A DNA stretch of 64,000 nucleotides from Spinacia oleracea (Eukaryota; Streptophyta; Magnoliopsida; Caryophyllales; Amaranthaceae), in contig NC_079491.1 of assembly GCF_020520425.1 (NCBI RefSeq), forward strand, positions 62,001 to 126,000. Direction: 5' to 3'. Positions 50,221-61,463 of the stretch are shown in pieces. A model generated the notes under the pieces. That model was not told where the DNA came from, ran no database searches, and saw only the letters and a list, made by a program, of their open reading frames with translations. Every line of letters begins with the position of its first letter. Within the stretch, counting starts at the first letter, position 1. A program made the position numbers and the translations under genes.

Positions 50221-52305
50221 TGTTGAGTAATATAGTGTTTTGATGATTATGAACAAATGATGATTATCTAACTAATGTGTGTATTGTTTAGATGTGCATG
50301 AACAAGTAATGACGGTTAATACAGATCATTTAGTTGGAAGATTATGAAGATATATACAAGAAGAAGTGAAGTTCCTGAAAGGAACTCAAGAAGTGAAGGG
50401 AACTTCAGAAGAGAAGTCTAATTATATAAGTATACCATTAGACTTAGAGTTTGTGTCCTTAACTACTGCATACTTGTTTATTAGTTTAGTTTTCTTCATC
50501 TTGCTTGTATTGGTTGTCATCACTGACTTTATGGTTTTGATGACAACTAGCAAACGACTAACCTATGTTTGAGTTCCAATATGTATACGAAACAAATATA
50601 GGTTTGATGAAGAAACAAACATGAAGAGTTCAAGTCAATAAATCAAGTATCCAAGCTGCAACAAAGTTCTTCAAAGGAACACAAACAGATCAGTTCCTCA
50701 GCAGATCCTACGAGGAACAACGAGTATAAAGTTCCTGAGTAGGAACAAGCATGGAGAAGTTCCAGAGGCGGAACTATCAACATGAGGCTCTTGAGTTGGA
50801 GCATCATGAAGCATGAAGAAGAAAATAAGAGTTTATTTTCTATGATTCATGTAAGTATGTAGAAACTTGAATAATTGAGGAACACGGTGCCAAAAGGAAC
50901 TTGTCGGAACTTATGAGAAATAACGTCAGTTTATCTTCCTAGAATACTCCTAGTTTTAAGGTAATTTTAAGTGTCAATAACGTGGCTTTTAACACTCCTA
51001 GTTGTTAGGGATTTACCTTTGACTTTGAGTATTTATCTCCTAGTAAAACTCTATTTACTTATGTTTTTAAAATAAAAGATAATTTTTATAAAATCTTATT
51101 TTAATTAGGATTCTGATTTTTATATCATATATTTATTTATTTATTATTTAAAATTCGTTTTTAATAATGTCCTATTTATTCTAGGATTTGTTTTGAATAT
51201 CTTTTGTAGTTTAATGTGTTTAAAATTTTATTTTTAATAAATAAAAAATAATTAATCTTTTTGTAAAATAAAATCTGATTGTTAGTTATTTTATTTTAAT
51301 AAAATTTATTTTTCTATTTTATTAAAATCAGATTTAAAAGGTTTTGTTTTAGAAAATTAAAATCATTGTTTTACGTTGTTTTGGAAAAACTACATTAGTG
51401 GAGAAATAATAGGAGATCATGGAAAACCTGATTATGCTTAGCCCTAACTCCATGATTTTCTCTACTGACTAAAGTCATGGGATCATGCCTAAATTGAAGG
51501 GCTTAGTGGTTGTTAGTGGAGAAGATTATGGAGAAAGTGGTTGAGGTTTCTTCCTCTATAAAAGGAGAGCTTTCTCATTCATTCAAGGGTGTCTGACTTC
51601 TCGGTCATTCCACAGAGTCTGGTTTACGTGGAAGGTAATTAAAGAAGATATATTTGTTCCACGTTTTTGAGTCAGTTCCTGCAGTTCCGAGTTCCTGTCA
51701 GTTCCGAGTTCCTTTACAGTTATTCACTCTCTACATATTAGAGTTTAATCAATTATCAAATGTCTATATTTTAAGAGTTGTTCAAGGGTTGAGTGAGCTC
51801 TTGTAATGGGTAATTTGTCAAGGGTTTGAGTGAATTCTTGTATAAGTTTTGGGCAGGAACTTGAGTGAGTTCCTGATGTGTATGGGGTAGGAACTTGAGT
51901 GAGTTCCTGTTGTATTTGGGGAGGCTTTGAGTGAAGTCTATGAGAGAGAAGCTGATAGGCTTTGAGTGAAGCAAAAGAGTCAAGAGAGACTTCTAGGGAA
52001 GTCAGTGAGAGCGTAGTTGTTTGAGGAATAACTATTGAAACTTGAGTTCGTAGAGGAACTCAAGTAATGCCCGAGTTCCTTATAGGTTTGTAACTGAGTT
52101 GTTGCCCTATAGTGAAAAGAGTTTAAGTTGAAATCCCTAGTGGGTCGAGGTTTTCTTTCTAGTTGGGCGTAGAAAGTTTCCTCGTAAAATCTCTCTTGCA
52201 TTGTTTCTCTACTTGCTTAAAGTTTCTTTATAATTCCGCAAAATTGGCTAGAAAGTTCCATACTACAATTCACCCCCCCTCTTGTAGTGTTCCATCCGAA
52301 TAACA
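50221..52305 (+). repeat. 3' LTR of the Sirevirus-like element
   Basis: Constant 7421 bp offset from the 5' LTR over the full 2085 bp; no difference was noticed on reading. Confidence 0.93.
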
Positions 52306-52619
52306 ATGATGCATCATTGGGATCGGGATTAGAGAGCTTGTATTTATTTTTGTTTTGCTAAGTGACTTGGTTTGTTAATTTGGACTTGAAATTTGTCGTA
52401 CTATTTACATTTCCTTATTTGCGTTGATTGTTTTTTTAATTTAATATATAATCGATTATTTATAAACCTAAAAGTTAGTTTTATGTTTTCGGCTGCAAAA
52501 TTCTGAATAAGCCGTTACTTTTTCACACGGGCAATAATACTTTGGTAATTCTCTATAGTTATAAATATTATATTTATAAAAGGGTTATTTCAGAAAAAGG
52601 GAATTGTCGTGGTGTTACA
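52306..52619 (+). mobile_element. Older gypsy LTR fragment in the opposite orientation (3' end)
   Basis: Resumes the fragment broken at 42799: GATGCATCATTGGGATCGGG, then TTCGGCTGCAAAATTCTGAATAAGC and the end GTCGTGGTGTTACA, matching the reverse complement of the intact LTR from about 29640 to its TGTAACACC end. The next base begins hAT coding sequence. Confidence 0.85.
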
Positions 52620-53118
52620 TTATCCAACTCTGCCAAGGACATTCTTGTTATTCCCGTGTTTTCGGTTGCTTCGGAAAGTTCTTTTAGCATGGGTGGAAGA
52701 GTGATTAGTGCTCACCGTTCTAGGCTTCATTCTCAAATCGTGGAGGCTTTGATATGCTTGCAAAGTTGGTTGATTGATGATGTGAAAGGTAATATTTAGA
52801 GTTATATATGTATCTTTTTTCTCTTACTTTTATTATATAATTTACATTCTTCTCTAATATACTTTTTATTTGGTTTTATAAATGCAAAGGCACACTTGAT
52901 TGGAAGAATTCGTCATACACAATGAATGAAGATTGTGATTACGATAATGAAGCTCAAGATATCATTGACATGGTGTGTAGCATATCATCATTTTATTCTT
53001 TGTTTTATATTTGTATATAATTTTTGACTAATATTCCTATATGGTTGGTCATTGACTCATTTTGTTATTTTTTTCTTTGTTTTAGGATATTGATGATGTT
53101 AATAGTGATGAAGAATAG
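52620..53118 (+). pseudogene. hAT transposase, C-terminal fragment
   Basis: Three joined exons, 52620-52788, 52890-52972 and 53086-53118, remain open to a TAG stop. The first holds the hAT dimerisation domain core (AKDILVIPVFSVASESSFS, then GGRVISAHRSRL and VEALICLQSWL). The rest is short and acidic (DIDDVNSDEE). All upstream exons are missing, because the gypsy LTR end sits directly before codon LSNSAK. hAT transposases need this domain for complex formation, but without the catalytic part this copy cannot transpose. The clean frame suggests the break is not very old or the fragment came from a gene kept under selection. Confidence 0.88.
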
Positions 53119-53256
53119 CCCTCTTGAAGTTGATAGATGGACCAAGTGAAGAATGGAAGATGTAACATTGTAGTTTGTTAAGAATTAAGAATTAAGAATT
53201 GTAGCATTATTGAAGTTTCTTAAACTTTTAATATTATTTATGTAGGATTTGTTAAA

Positions 53257-53644
53257 GGATTTTGTGTCATTTAACACCTTAAAAAAAATTAGTTTTTGTA
53301 ATTAAACACCTTACTTATTTTTTATTATATTTAAACACCTTAAAAATCTAAAAATTTATAAATCAACACCGCTTAACGATTTCCATAAGAAAAAAGCGTT
53401 GATTTTTAACCATGCTATAACTTCCAAAGCATAATTTGATGGTAGAAGGAGTTGTTTACCACCATATCATGCATTGGGAACTTTAGTATAGTTAAAAACT
53501 AATATTTTCTCTAACAAAAATCGTCAAGTGGTGTTGATTTCTAAATTTTTTTGTTTTTTAAGGTGTTTAAAAACAATAAAAAATAAGTAAGGTGTTAAAT
53601 TACAAAAACTAGTTTTTTTTAAGGTGTTAAATGACAAAAAATCC
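53257..53644. mobile_element. MULE-type MITE (388 bp) with long terminal inverted repeats
   Basis: Ends GGATTTTGTGTCATTTAACACC and, on the other strand, GGATTTTTTGTCATTTAACACC; the inverted repeat extends for roughly 110 bp. A perfect 9 bp duplication TTTGTTAAA flanks it (53248-53256, 53645-53653), as expected for Mutator-like elements. No coding content. Confidence 0.88.
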
Positions 53645-53674
53645 TTTGTTAAATTTGATTTTAGTGAATGCTTG

Positions 53675-56600
53675 TGTAATAGTCCTATATTTTAAGTCCC
53701 ATTTTAATAAAAGACTAATCATTCTTTAGTAATCCAAATACGTTTAAAGCTTTGTTTAATGCAGTAGGAGTTAGTTAATTTGTACTTATGATTTTAATAT
53801 ATTTTAAGAAAAACAAAATTTGGAGGAATGACACGTGTATGTCATAGGAAGTGCCACCAAAAATGTTTTGTTGTCAATTATTCACTACATTTTAGATGAA
53901 AATGGCAACCCAAAAATCTCTCTCCTCTAGCTTGATTATCTGCTGCTGCTTCTGTTTCGTTCGTTTTCTACAACACGAGTTCGGATTTTGCCAATAGTTT
54001 CTTCAGGAAAGTTGTAGCCCTTGAAAAGCTAATCAATTTAGCCTCAAGAATCACTCAATTTGGAGTTGTATTGTGGGAGATACGCCCTCTTCTTGTCACT
54101 GCTGCTGCAGTTGTTGCTTTCAGCACCAACTTCTGTTTTCCATGATTTGGGGATACTTGTGTTCATTTCTAGCTTCTGGTTTCTAAACAAAAGTTGTAGA
54201 TATCTTTGAGTAGATGATTTTAGGCGCAAAATTCACTCAATTTGGAGCCATATTTTAGGAGATATGCTCTTCTGAAATCAGTCGCTGCTGCTGGCTACAA
54301 GTTGTGTTGATACCTCAATTCATTGTTGTTGCGGCCTTGTTGTTATTGATCTTTCCTCTGAGTTCCCAACTCTGATTTGATTAGCGAAGTAGAACCCTTG
54401 TTAAGATAATATATGGAGCTTATTAAAGAGTTGAGTTCATTCATATATTATGAAGATTGAACTATGGATGTATAATTGGGAGTTCAAGCAAAGGAGTGAT
54501 GGGTATCATGAAATTGGTGTTGATGATCGGATTATGAACCTGAGATCGTACTCTTGGAGTATTATTGTCGTATGCTTAAGGTACACATTGTCCATCCATT
54601 TTTCTAAAAGTTGGCTTTTGTTTCCTGAATTTTAAGAATTATATGATTTACATTTAAGAATAAAATTTTGATTTATTTTCAAGTTCTATGTTGCTGTGAT
54701 TTGGAATTTGAGATTTCGGAAAGAAAGTATGAAATGTACATTTATTTTAATATTTCAAAGAACTTCCTATTTTGATTTCCAATGTGAAATATATGATTGA
54801 TATGAATGTGTGAATTGTGAAAGCTTGAGTGTGAGATTTGTGAAAAGTAACGTGTGTCTTGGTATATGATCGGTGCCAGATTTTGTTGAAAATAGTTATG
54901 CCTATATAAGAATGATATGGGTTGTGAAGTTACTAGTCATTTGCATTATGGAAAGCTATGGATAAGCCTAAGTTAGTGTAATTATGTTGGTATGTTTGAT
55001 AAATAGGGTTTGAGCATCTTTCTAAGTATTCGAGCTATGGTGTGACAAATTTTGAAATAACCTACGGAGTTCATGATTAGAAAATTATGAGTACGTGACT
55101 CATATATATTGACCTATTTTTTGGGATTAATAAGGTTATCAAGAACTAGCTACCAGTTGACCCATACGTGAGAGATTGATTTCTTTTGTACTCTTTGTTT
55201 TCTTGAACCACTATTTGAGCCATAAAATTTTATAACAAGATCTACAAATTATTTTTATAAGACTGTTATTTTCTTTATTTATGTTATGATTAAATTTATC
55301 GCTAAATGATAATTTCAACAATATACCAGTTATTGTATGATCTTAGTTTGAATATGACGAAAATGATTGGTTACAACGAAAAACACTTTTTGAACTAAGT
55401 TTTATGATTTGGTAATCATAGGAAGTAAACTAATTGATCTTCTAGAATCTAGTTTTTGAACTACTCAACATATTATGTATTTTAATCAATTACTTGATTT
55501 TCCAAATTATGAAGTAAGACCTATATTTAGCAAGTTATTCTTATCGAGTGGGAAGCTCAACATTTTATTAAATTATTTCGTTTGAGATATTTATATGATT
55601 TTCTGTAAAGAGTATGTTTGAATTTGAAAGACCAAGATTATTCTCTGAATAAGATGAAATAATATATTTATATTTCAAAACGATTAAATTGTGGATTTAC
55701 ATATCCGTTTTATACTTTAACCCTAATGAGAATTAGTTATAAGATCTATGTGATAGAGTTTTGTACGTCACCATGTGCGATTGAGCATGAAGTTAAGTTT
55801 GACTAGTATGGATTGAGCTATTAAGCTTGTTTGGGTATAGTATTTTATTGAGAAGTCAGATTCATTTAGAATTACTTATAAGTGATCATACTTTATGACG
55901 ATTATGCAATTAAAGGATATGAGCTTATTATGCTATTGCGAATATAAGCTAATGGTTTAGAGGTGTGATCTTTGTGTTATATACCAAATTGATTGAGCAA
56001 TTGTGTACTTCAAATTAAGGGCTCTGTGGATTAACAGTGAGTTTGGAAATTTGAGCTGAAGAATATGATTTGTGATTAAGCTTAAGAAATTTGAATTGCC
56101 CTAAAGTTTAATTCGCACTCAGGTGCGGTTAAGAGTGTAGAAATTTATATAATACTATGTTTAAAATTGTTTTTCAAAGCATCATGTATACGAAATTTGT
56201 GAAAAGTTATGAGTAATTCATTTTGATCTTTAAGCGAATATATTGAATTTTGTATAAGTATGGTTTGTGCCAAGATTTTTAATTGTGTTTAATTCAGATG
56301 TGATTTGGTTTGTGATACAAGCCTTGAAGACTTATTTTATATATTTCTTAAATTTGTTAAATTAGTTTTCAAATGTGTTTTAGTGGGGAAGAAGCCGTTA
56401 ACAACGGCCATGAACAACACTTGTGTATTTGTGTGTGATACTGTGATCTGTGTAAATGCACATCTGTGCATCTGTGTAAATGTACATATGTACATCTGTG
56501 TGGGGACATGTCCTAAAAAGTCTTGCAAGCATGTGTGAAAAGGTGGGTGACGACCCCTAAAAGTTTGGAGACAGTGGTTCTTCAACCCATCTCTATTCGT

Positions 56601-57617
56601 GTTATCTTCCCCGATTTATATATACGTTTGAAAGATTAAATGTGTTTGATTATGCTAGAAGTAGCAAATATTGTGAAGTTTGTAAATGTGTGTGATTCGA
56701 AATGCAAATGATTTGCCAAAAGAAAAAAAAAACAAATATCTCTTAAATCTTTGAACTTGTGCAAGCCTTGAATTATCAAAGATTTCTAAGAAAAACATTT
56801 TTGATATTACAATGTGATATTATTTCCAAAATAAATTTCGTATTAAGTTTATTGTTCCCAAATTAAGGAATGTATATGTGTGATGTGGAGGTGAGCCTCA
56901 ACATGAAGATTTTCTCCATGTTATATCGGGAAGCGGAGAATTAGTCTTAGTTAAGTTGTGTTAGTTGGTTAAGCTCAGGTAAACTCTGAGATACGAGTTG
57001 AGAATTGGTGATGGATTCATTTTCAAAGCATGTGAGATTAGTTACGTTGAAAATTGGATTTGAGGATTTCTAAAAATATAAATCTTACGATCTTTGGAAA
57101 TCACCTGTAGATTGAGTCCAAGCCCTTGCTTGGTTTATTTATGAATTATGAACATCAAAGTTTTGTTCAATGTTTCAAGTACTTTAAATCATTGCAATTT
57201 GATTACTGAGCTTAATTTGATTATGATTTGATTCGTATTGAATCGGTTTTATCTTCGAAATAAATAACTCACGAAATTATGTTTTAAGCCACTAAAATGA
57301 GTTTCAGGTTGGGCAATGTGTACTCAGTTTCCCTGACTTTGTTCTTTGAACCTGTCCTGGTGGGGGCAGATTCCTATTCGTGATTTTGCAGGGTTAGTTA
57401 ACGCTGGAAGTTGAATCAGGGATCGCAAATGCAAAAAGAGATATTGCTAGCTGAATTTCATATAGAAGGTTGTAATAGTTTTTGTGTGAATATTATTAAA
57501 GTTAAATATGAGGAGTTATTGAATATTATGGATTAATTCCTTGTGGGTTAAGAGCTAAGTTTGATTAATGCTATTAAGTAATTCTAATTAGCAGCTCGTT
57601 AAGAGCGGGCTGTTATA
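53675..57617 (+). mobile_element. Solo LTR of a gypsy-type element (~3.9 kb)
   Basis: Starts TGTAATAGTCC and ends GGGCTGTTATA (a complementary end with CA changed to TA). A perfect 5 bp duplication GCTTG lies on both sides (53670-53674, 57618-57622). No internal retroviral coding, primer site or second LTR is present, so it fits recombination between two LTRs. The order TGTAAT...GTACTCAGTTT...near the end recalls the gypsy LTRs elsewhere in the window. A run of CATCTGTG/TGTAAATG short repeats lies at about 56420-56510. No gene is seen in it. Confidence 0.72.
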
Positions 57618-57718
57618 GCTTGTACAGGCAAATAGTGTTGTTATTGAAGTTTTATTAAACAATGTTTTAAGGTTAAAATTAAAATTAGGGTCGTTTGATG
57701 AAAAAAAGAAATTAGGAT

Positions 57719-57858
57719 CCGTTTTGGACCTGGATTCATAAGATCAGTCGGATCTGGATCTTCAATTTCATTACCCATCAAATTCGGGTAGGATCTGTAT
57801 CCTTGCCTACAAACGGTTCTGGATCTGAATCGATCAGGACCTTACGCGTTGCCATCCT
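57719..57858. mobile_element. Possible transposon end fragment
   Basis: Repeated GGATC(T/C)GGATC-like words end in GTTGCCATCCTT, whose complement AAGGATGGCAACG resembles some hAT termini. No duplication or partner end was found. Confidence 0.3.
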
Positions 57859-57890
57859 TGTGAGTCAGGACACATACAAAAAATAAATAA

Positions 57891-58448
57891 GGCAAATTTG
57901 CCAAAAAAGACCTTTTATAACTCAAATTTTGCGAGAAAGGACCTTATATAATTTATTTTGTGAAATCACACCTTAATGTAAATTTTATTTGCGAAAGACA
58001 ACCTAAAGGAAGTTTTCGGCATTGACTGAGCTTTTCCGGCCATTAACTTGCACGTGAGCAACACGTGTTGCTTAAGTTTGGCTAAAGACACTTTTTTCCC
58101 GAGTCTTGAATTTTTAAACTTAATTTTTTTTCGATTTTTTTTTCAACTTTAGGTTTTAAATCTTAGAATTTTGGAGGAAAATTGGGTTTAATTAACAAAA
58201 TAAAGCTACACGTGCTTTTCACGTGCAAGTCAAAGGCCGGAAAAACTCAGTCAATGTCGGAAACTTCCACTTGGTTGTCTTTCACCAAAAAAAATTACAT
58301 TAAGGTGTGTTTTCACAAAAAAAAAAACCCCATTAAGGTGTGTTTTCACAAAAAAAATTTACATTAAGGTGTGTTTTTACAAAAAAATTATATAAGGTCA
58401 TTTCTGGCAAAATTTGAATTATAAAAGGTCATTTTTGGCAAATTTTCC
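57891..58448. mobile_element. MULE-type MITE (558 bp) with long terminal inverted repeats
   Basis: Ends GGCAAATTTGCCAAAAAAGACC and, inverted, GGAAAATTTGCCAAAAATGACC; pairing continues, with gaps, to the GGCCGGAAAA region, about 150 bp per arm. Exact 9 bp duplication AATAAATAA (57882-57890, 58449-58457). The right arm has three tandem copies of an ACATTAAGGTGTGTTTTCAC unit (58287-58383) against one in the left arm. Confidence 0.88.
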
Positions 58449-58571
58449 AATAAATAAAATCAATCGTGATTATTTTTATTTTAGTGGGAACTGGGAAGAG
58501 TAAGAATAGAAAAGAAAAAGAAAAAGATAAAGAAAGAAGGTATATCGGGTTTAATCCTAGTTGCAGCTCAT

Positions 58572-58690
58572 CTTTTGAGATCAAGAACGCTGGAATTGAA
58601 TTGGAGGTGAATCTGTAATTGGAGATAAAGAAGCTGGAATTGGAGGTAAATCTGTAATTGGTGATCAAGAAGCTGGAACTGGAGGTAAAA
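58572..58690 (+). repeat. Imperfect tandem repeat in the leader of the paladin-like gene
   Basis: Three diverged units of the type AAGAAGCTGGAATTGGAGGT(AAATCTGTAATTGG) end two bases before the start codon. They would lie in the 5' leader, assuming the transcript begins upstream. Confidence 0.75.
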
Positions 58691-58691
58691 T

Positions 58692-58841
58692 ATGTCGATA
58701 CCGAGGGAGCCGGAACAAGTGATGAAGTTTCGAGGAGGATCCGTGCTTGGGAAGAAGACTATCTTGAAGAGTGACCATTTTCCAGGCTGTCAGAACAATC
58801 GCCTTTCTCCTCACATTGAAGGCGCCCCTAATTATCGCCAG
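58692..58841 (+). CDS. Probable paladin-like (PTP-like phytase family) gene, first coding exon
   Basis: Fifty codons from ATG to a GTCTTT donor, phase 0. VMKFRGGSVLGKKTILKSDH and FPGCQNNRLSPHIEGAPNYRQ agree with my memory of the N-terminus of plant paladin-like proteins, which are predicted phosphatases with repeated cysteine-phosphatase motifs; the catalytic parts would be in later exons. No following exon was found up to 61463. If the gene is whole, intron 1 is longer than 5 kb and contains the reverse-oriented copia element; otherwise this is a gene fragment. Recognition is from memory and rests on 50 residues. Confidence 0.6.
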
Positions 58842-59943
58842 GTCTTTCTTATCTGCAATCATTTCATTTTTAGTCTACCACTCAAATTAGGTTACTCAAT
58901 TGACGAGGGATTAGGGATTAGGGATTAGGGATTAGGGATTAGCTTTGGAGATTAGGGATTCAACCCATAAATTAGCTTTGGATTAGATTAGGGATTCAAC
59001 TCATAAATTAGCTTTGGATTAGGGAGTTACTAAATTATAAATTAATAGTATAGAGTCTTCTTTAAAGCTAGATTGTTCAAAGAAAACATGTTATTGGTAC
59101 TAAGAGTATATCTGTTCAAGTCATAGCATATCATTTGCGTTCATCACTTTCAAATGCAGGATGTTTAAGGGGACAATTTAAACAATTAAGGAGGACTTAC
59201 AAGAAAAGACCTATAAGTAGATACAGTGGCGGATCCAGAATAACAAAGTAGTGGGTGCGGATCCAGACCTACGGTAGATTAGTCGTACAAATTGGCAACC
59301 ATAAAGCTTCTCTTGAATCCAAACATCTTCGCTAAATCGAACTCTGTTGTCATGTTGAGCCTCAAAAACTTAGGCTTGGCTCAAATTCAAGAATCTAACA
59401 TGCTAGCTCGTAGTTGATCAGACTTGAATCTAATTTTTTTTTTTTGGTGGGAGCTCAATTGAAACTTAGCCCTACACAAGGATTCCTCAATACTATAATA
59501 ACCATTGTCATATTTTTTCCTGTCGTAAACCTCCCACCTTGTACCATATGCTTTAATTAACGATGTGGTACACAATTTTATTGACTTTGCCTAAGTGAGT
59601 GATCTATGGCAGAGGGAGTGTTTCATTATCTATGAAATTTTTAAATTTTTATGTTCTTTATAATATATATAATTATAGTCCATAAAAGACTTATACGGGT
59701 ATTTTTTTTGCTAGCCTGATTTGATATATCCAAAATGCACCAGTGACCCACCCAAGCTTAAAGATTCAGAGGTGTCATTCACCAAAGTTAAAGTTAGCTT
59801 TTATGTGTCCCCCTTGCTTGTGCCCTATGCTTATTATTGTTTGGGAAAGTTGTTTTAATTCCTGTAAGTTGCTTGTCATCTATCACTCTATGCTAATGTG
59901 TTTACATATTAGTTCTTAAATGTTTAATTATTTTGTGTAATTA
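58842..59943 (+). other. Presumed first intron of the paladin-like gene
   Basis: No further exon seen. It holds five exact copies of GGGATTA (58907-58941) and, after them, diverged copies of ATTAGGGATTCAACYCATAAATTAGCTTTGG. A GTGGCGGATCCAGAATAAC stretch near 59228 is common TE-derived sequence. Confidence 0.5.
58907..58941 (+). repeat. (GGGATTA)5 telomere-like microsatellite
   Basis: Five perfect heptamers. The sequence differs from the plant telomere unit TTTAGGG by one base, so it is not a standard interstitial telomere. Confidence 0.9.
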
Positions 59944-60154
59944 GGCCCTGTTCTGTTCACCTTATTTCCACTTATTTCAGGAAAAATATGTTCAGATAAG
60001 TTCTGATAAGTTCAATTAAGTTCAGATAAGATAAGTTCAGGAAAAATAAGGGTTGACTAAGTACAATTTATAACTAAAATAAGTTTTGATAAGTTTTAAT
60101 TGTTAGCTAAATAAGTAATTGGAACGACTTAACTGGATATTGCGTAATACGAAC
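59944..60154. mobile_element. Left part of a MITE cut by the copia LTR
   Basis: GGCCCTGTTCTGTTCACC after TTA, then several AAGTTCAGATAAG-type direct repeats, looks like the end of a non-autonomous DNA element. The other end would lie beyond the copia element, outside the window. Confidence 0.35.
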
Positions 60155-60906
60155 TGAAACAATTGTCGTGCCGTGGCCGGACCACTGCTCTAAAAGACAA
60201 TTCCGCGCTACCTCCGATGCAGTAGAACGCTTGCGGTTGCCCTCCAGGGTTTACACGACACCGAGAATTATGTGCACTCACAATCCCCGATTGGAGACCA
60301 GAATATTTGCCCAGAAAGAGAGGAATTTGAGAGAGAGATCGATTGTAAGTTTCTGTATGTTTTTGTGGAAATGAACGATGAATTTATAGTGAGGCTTTTG
60401 GGAAACTGTAACAGCAAAAAACGGCTAGTGGAGAAGTTACGGGAGTAATGGGGAACTGCAACAGTCATAAAACGGCTAGTGGGGAGTAATGACGTGATTA
60501 ATGGAGCAGTTTCCAAAGTTAGTGGGTTGATTAAGTCTTCTGACTTAATCAAACCGCCCTTGTCCAAAAAGAATAACCCGGCCCACAAAACCCACCCCAC
60601 GCCCGCGAACCGCAAGTACCAAGTACCAAGTACCAAGTACCAAGTACCAAGTACCAAGTACCAAGTACCAAGTACCAAGGCCCACGGCCCACGGCCCACG
60701 GCCCTCGCCCGAGCCCGGCCCGGCGCGCGCGCGCGTGTGTGTGTTGTGACCACCCATGCCACTCACATGCTTTCTTAAACAAATGTTTCCCTCAAACCCC
60801 CAAATATAAACATTGAATATGGTTTGTGTTTTTCCCATGTGGGACTTTTCATATTCCCACATTTTCCCACTCATTTTCTTTTGTTTTCTCACTAGGATTT
60901 CCAACA
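60155..60906 (-). repeat. 3' LTR of the Ty1/copia element (outer border approximate)
   Basis: Begins, on the minus strand, TGTTGGAAATCCTAGTGAG and most likely ends ...CAATTGTTTCA at 60155. The 5' LTR is outside the window, so the outer border and target duplication cannot be checked. It contains nine AAGTACC heptamers (60614-60676), then GGCCCAC heptamers and a CG/TG dinucleotide run. Confidence 0.65.
60614..60676. repeat. (AAGTACC)9 minisatellite in the copia LTR
   Basis: Nine exact 7 bp units followed by three GGCCCAC units. Since 7 is not a multiple of 3, every frame reads through a repeat such as YLVLGTW, which creates false open frames here. Confidence 0.95.
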
Positions 60907-60915
60907 ATCCCCCAC
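60907..60915 (-). other. Polypurine tract of the Ty1/copia element
   Basis: GTGGGGGAT on the minus strand, next to TGTTGG of the 3' LTR. The stretch between it and the pol stop (60916-61463) is the untranslated tail; no gene seen. Confidence 0.8.
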
Positions 60916-61463
60916 AGGTCCGAAGATGAGAAGAAAAAGAAAGAAGTAAAAGAATTGAATTTCTGGGCAAAACAAACAATTGAATAGGTGTCAATGTCTT
61001 GCGACTTGAATTGACACTTAGTGACATTCAAGCTAGAATCTCTTTCCTACCAAGTGACTTTCGTATTGAACTTAATAGGGGGTTAGAAACTCATTACTCA
61101 AAGCACACAATTGAACATGTATGATATTCTGAATCTCCGCCAATAAAAGTGACGCATTATACTGGCCATACGTCCATAACCTGGATGCTCATAGGTGCTC
61201 TAGAGAATAGCCCATGCAATTCTCATAGGAAGCGGCCTCACTTCCACACCTAAGTAGGTGAATCCCATCAAGTGTGAGCTACATCACACCACCAAAAATA
61301 TGGATATGGGTTCATTAAGAGCCGTATGCTCAACCTCGTTCAATAATAGCAAGCACATCATAGACATCTAAGGGATTGACAGAAAATAAAATTTGTGCTT
61401 CTGAATTATTACATAATGTTCCCCTTTGAACTCATGGTGAGTAGGAGTTCATTACCTTACAAT

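Larger units (their letters stand above)
42800..52305 (+). mobile_element. Complete non-autonomous Ty1/copia LTR retrotransposon, Sirevirus-like (9506 bp)
   Basis: LTRs of 2085 bp at both ends, a 5 bp target duplication ATGAT (42795-42799, 52306-52310), a primer site TGGTATCAGAGCC two bases after the 5' LTR and a purine tract just before the 3' LTR. The TCATCATCAAAAAGGGGGA run at the 3' end and further GGGGGA tracts at 50043 and 50141 resemble the repeated polypurine tracts of Sireviruses. The 5336 bp internal region has no gag, protease, integrase, reverse transcriptase or RNase H that I can recognise. The LTRs look identical, so it moved recently with proteins from another element. Confidence 0.9.

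Noticed and set aside
28945-52619. The whole nest as one composite insertion flanked by TTAT
   Set aside because: Four shared bases are weak, both outer ends are the same LTR end type, and the DNA left of 28945 does not continue the hAT gene cut at 52620.
58907-58941. Interstitial telomere repeat
   Set aside because: The unit is GGGATTA (TTAGGGA), not the plant TTTAGGG, and is only five copies inside a larger ATTAGGGATT-type local repeat.
60268-61031. Open frames with YLVLGTW repeats on both strands
   Set aside because: Produced by the 7 bp tandem repeat, which stays open in all frames; they lie inside a copia LTR.
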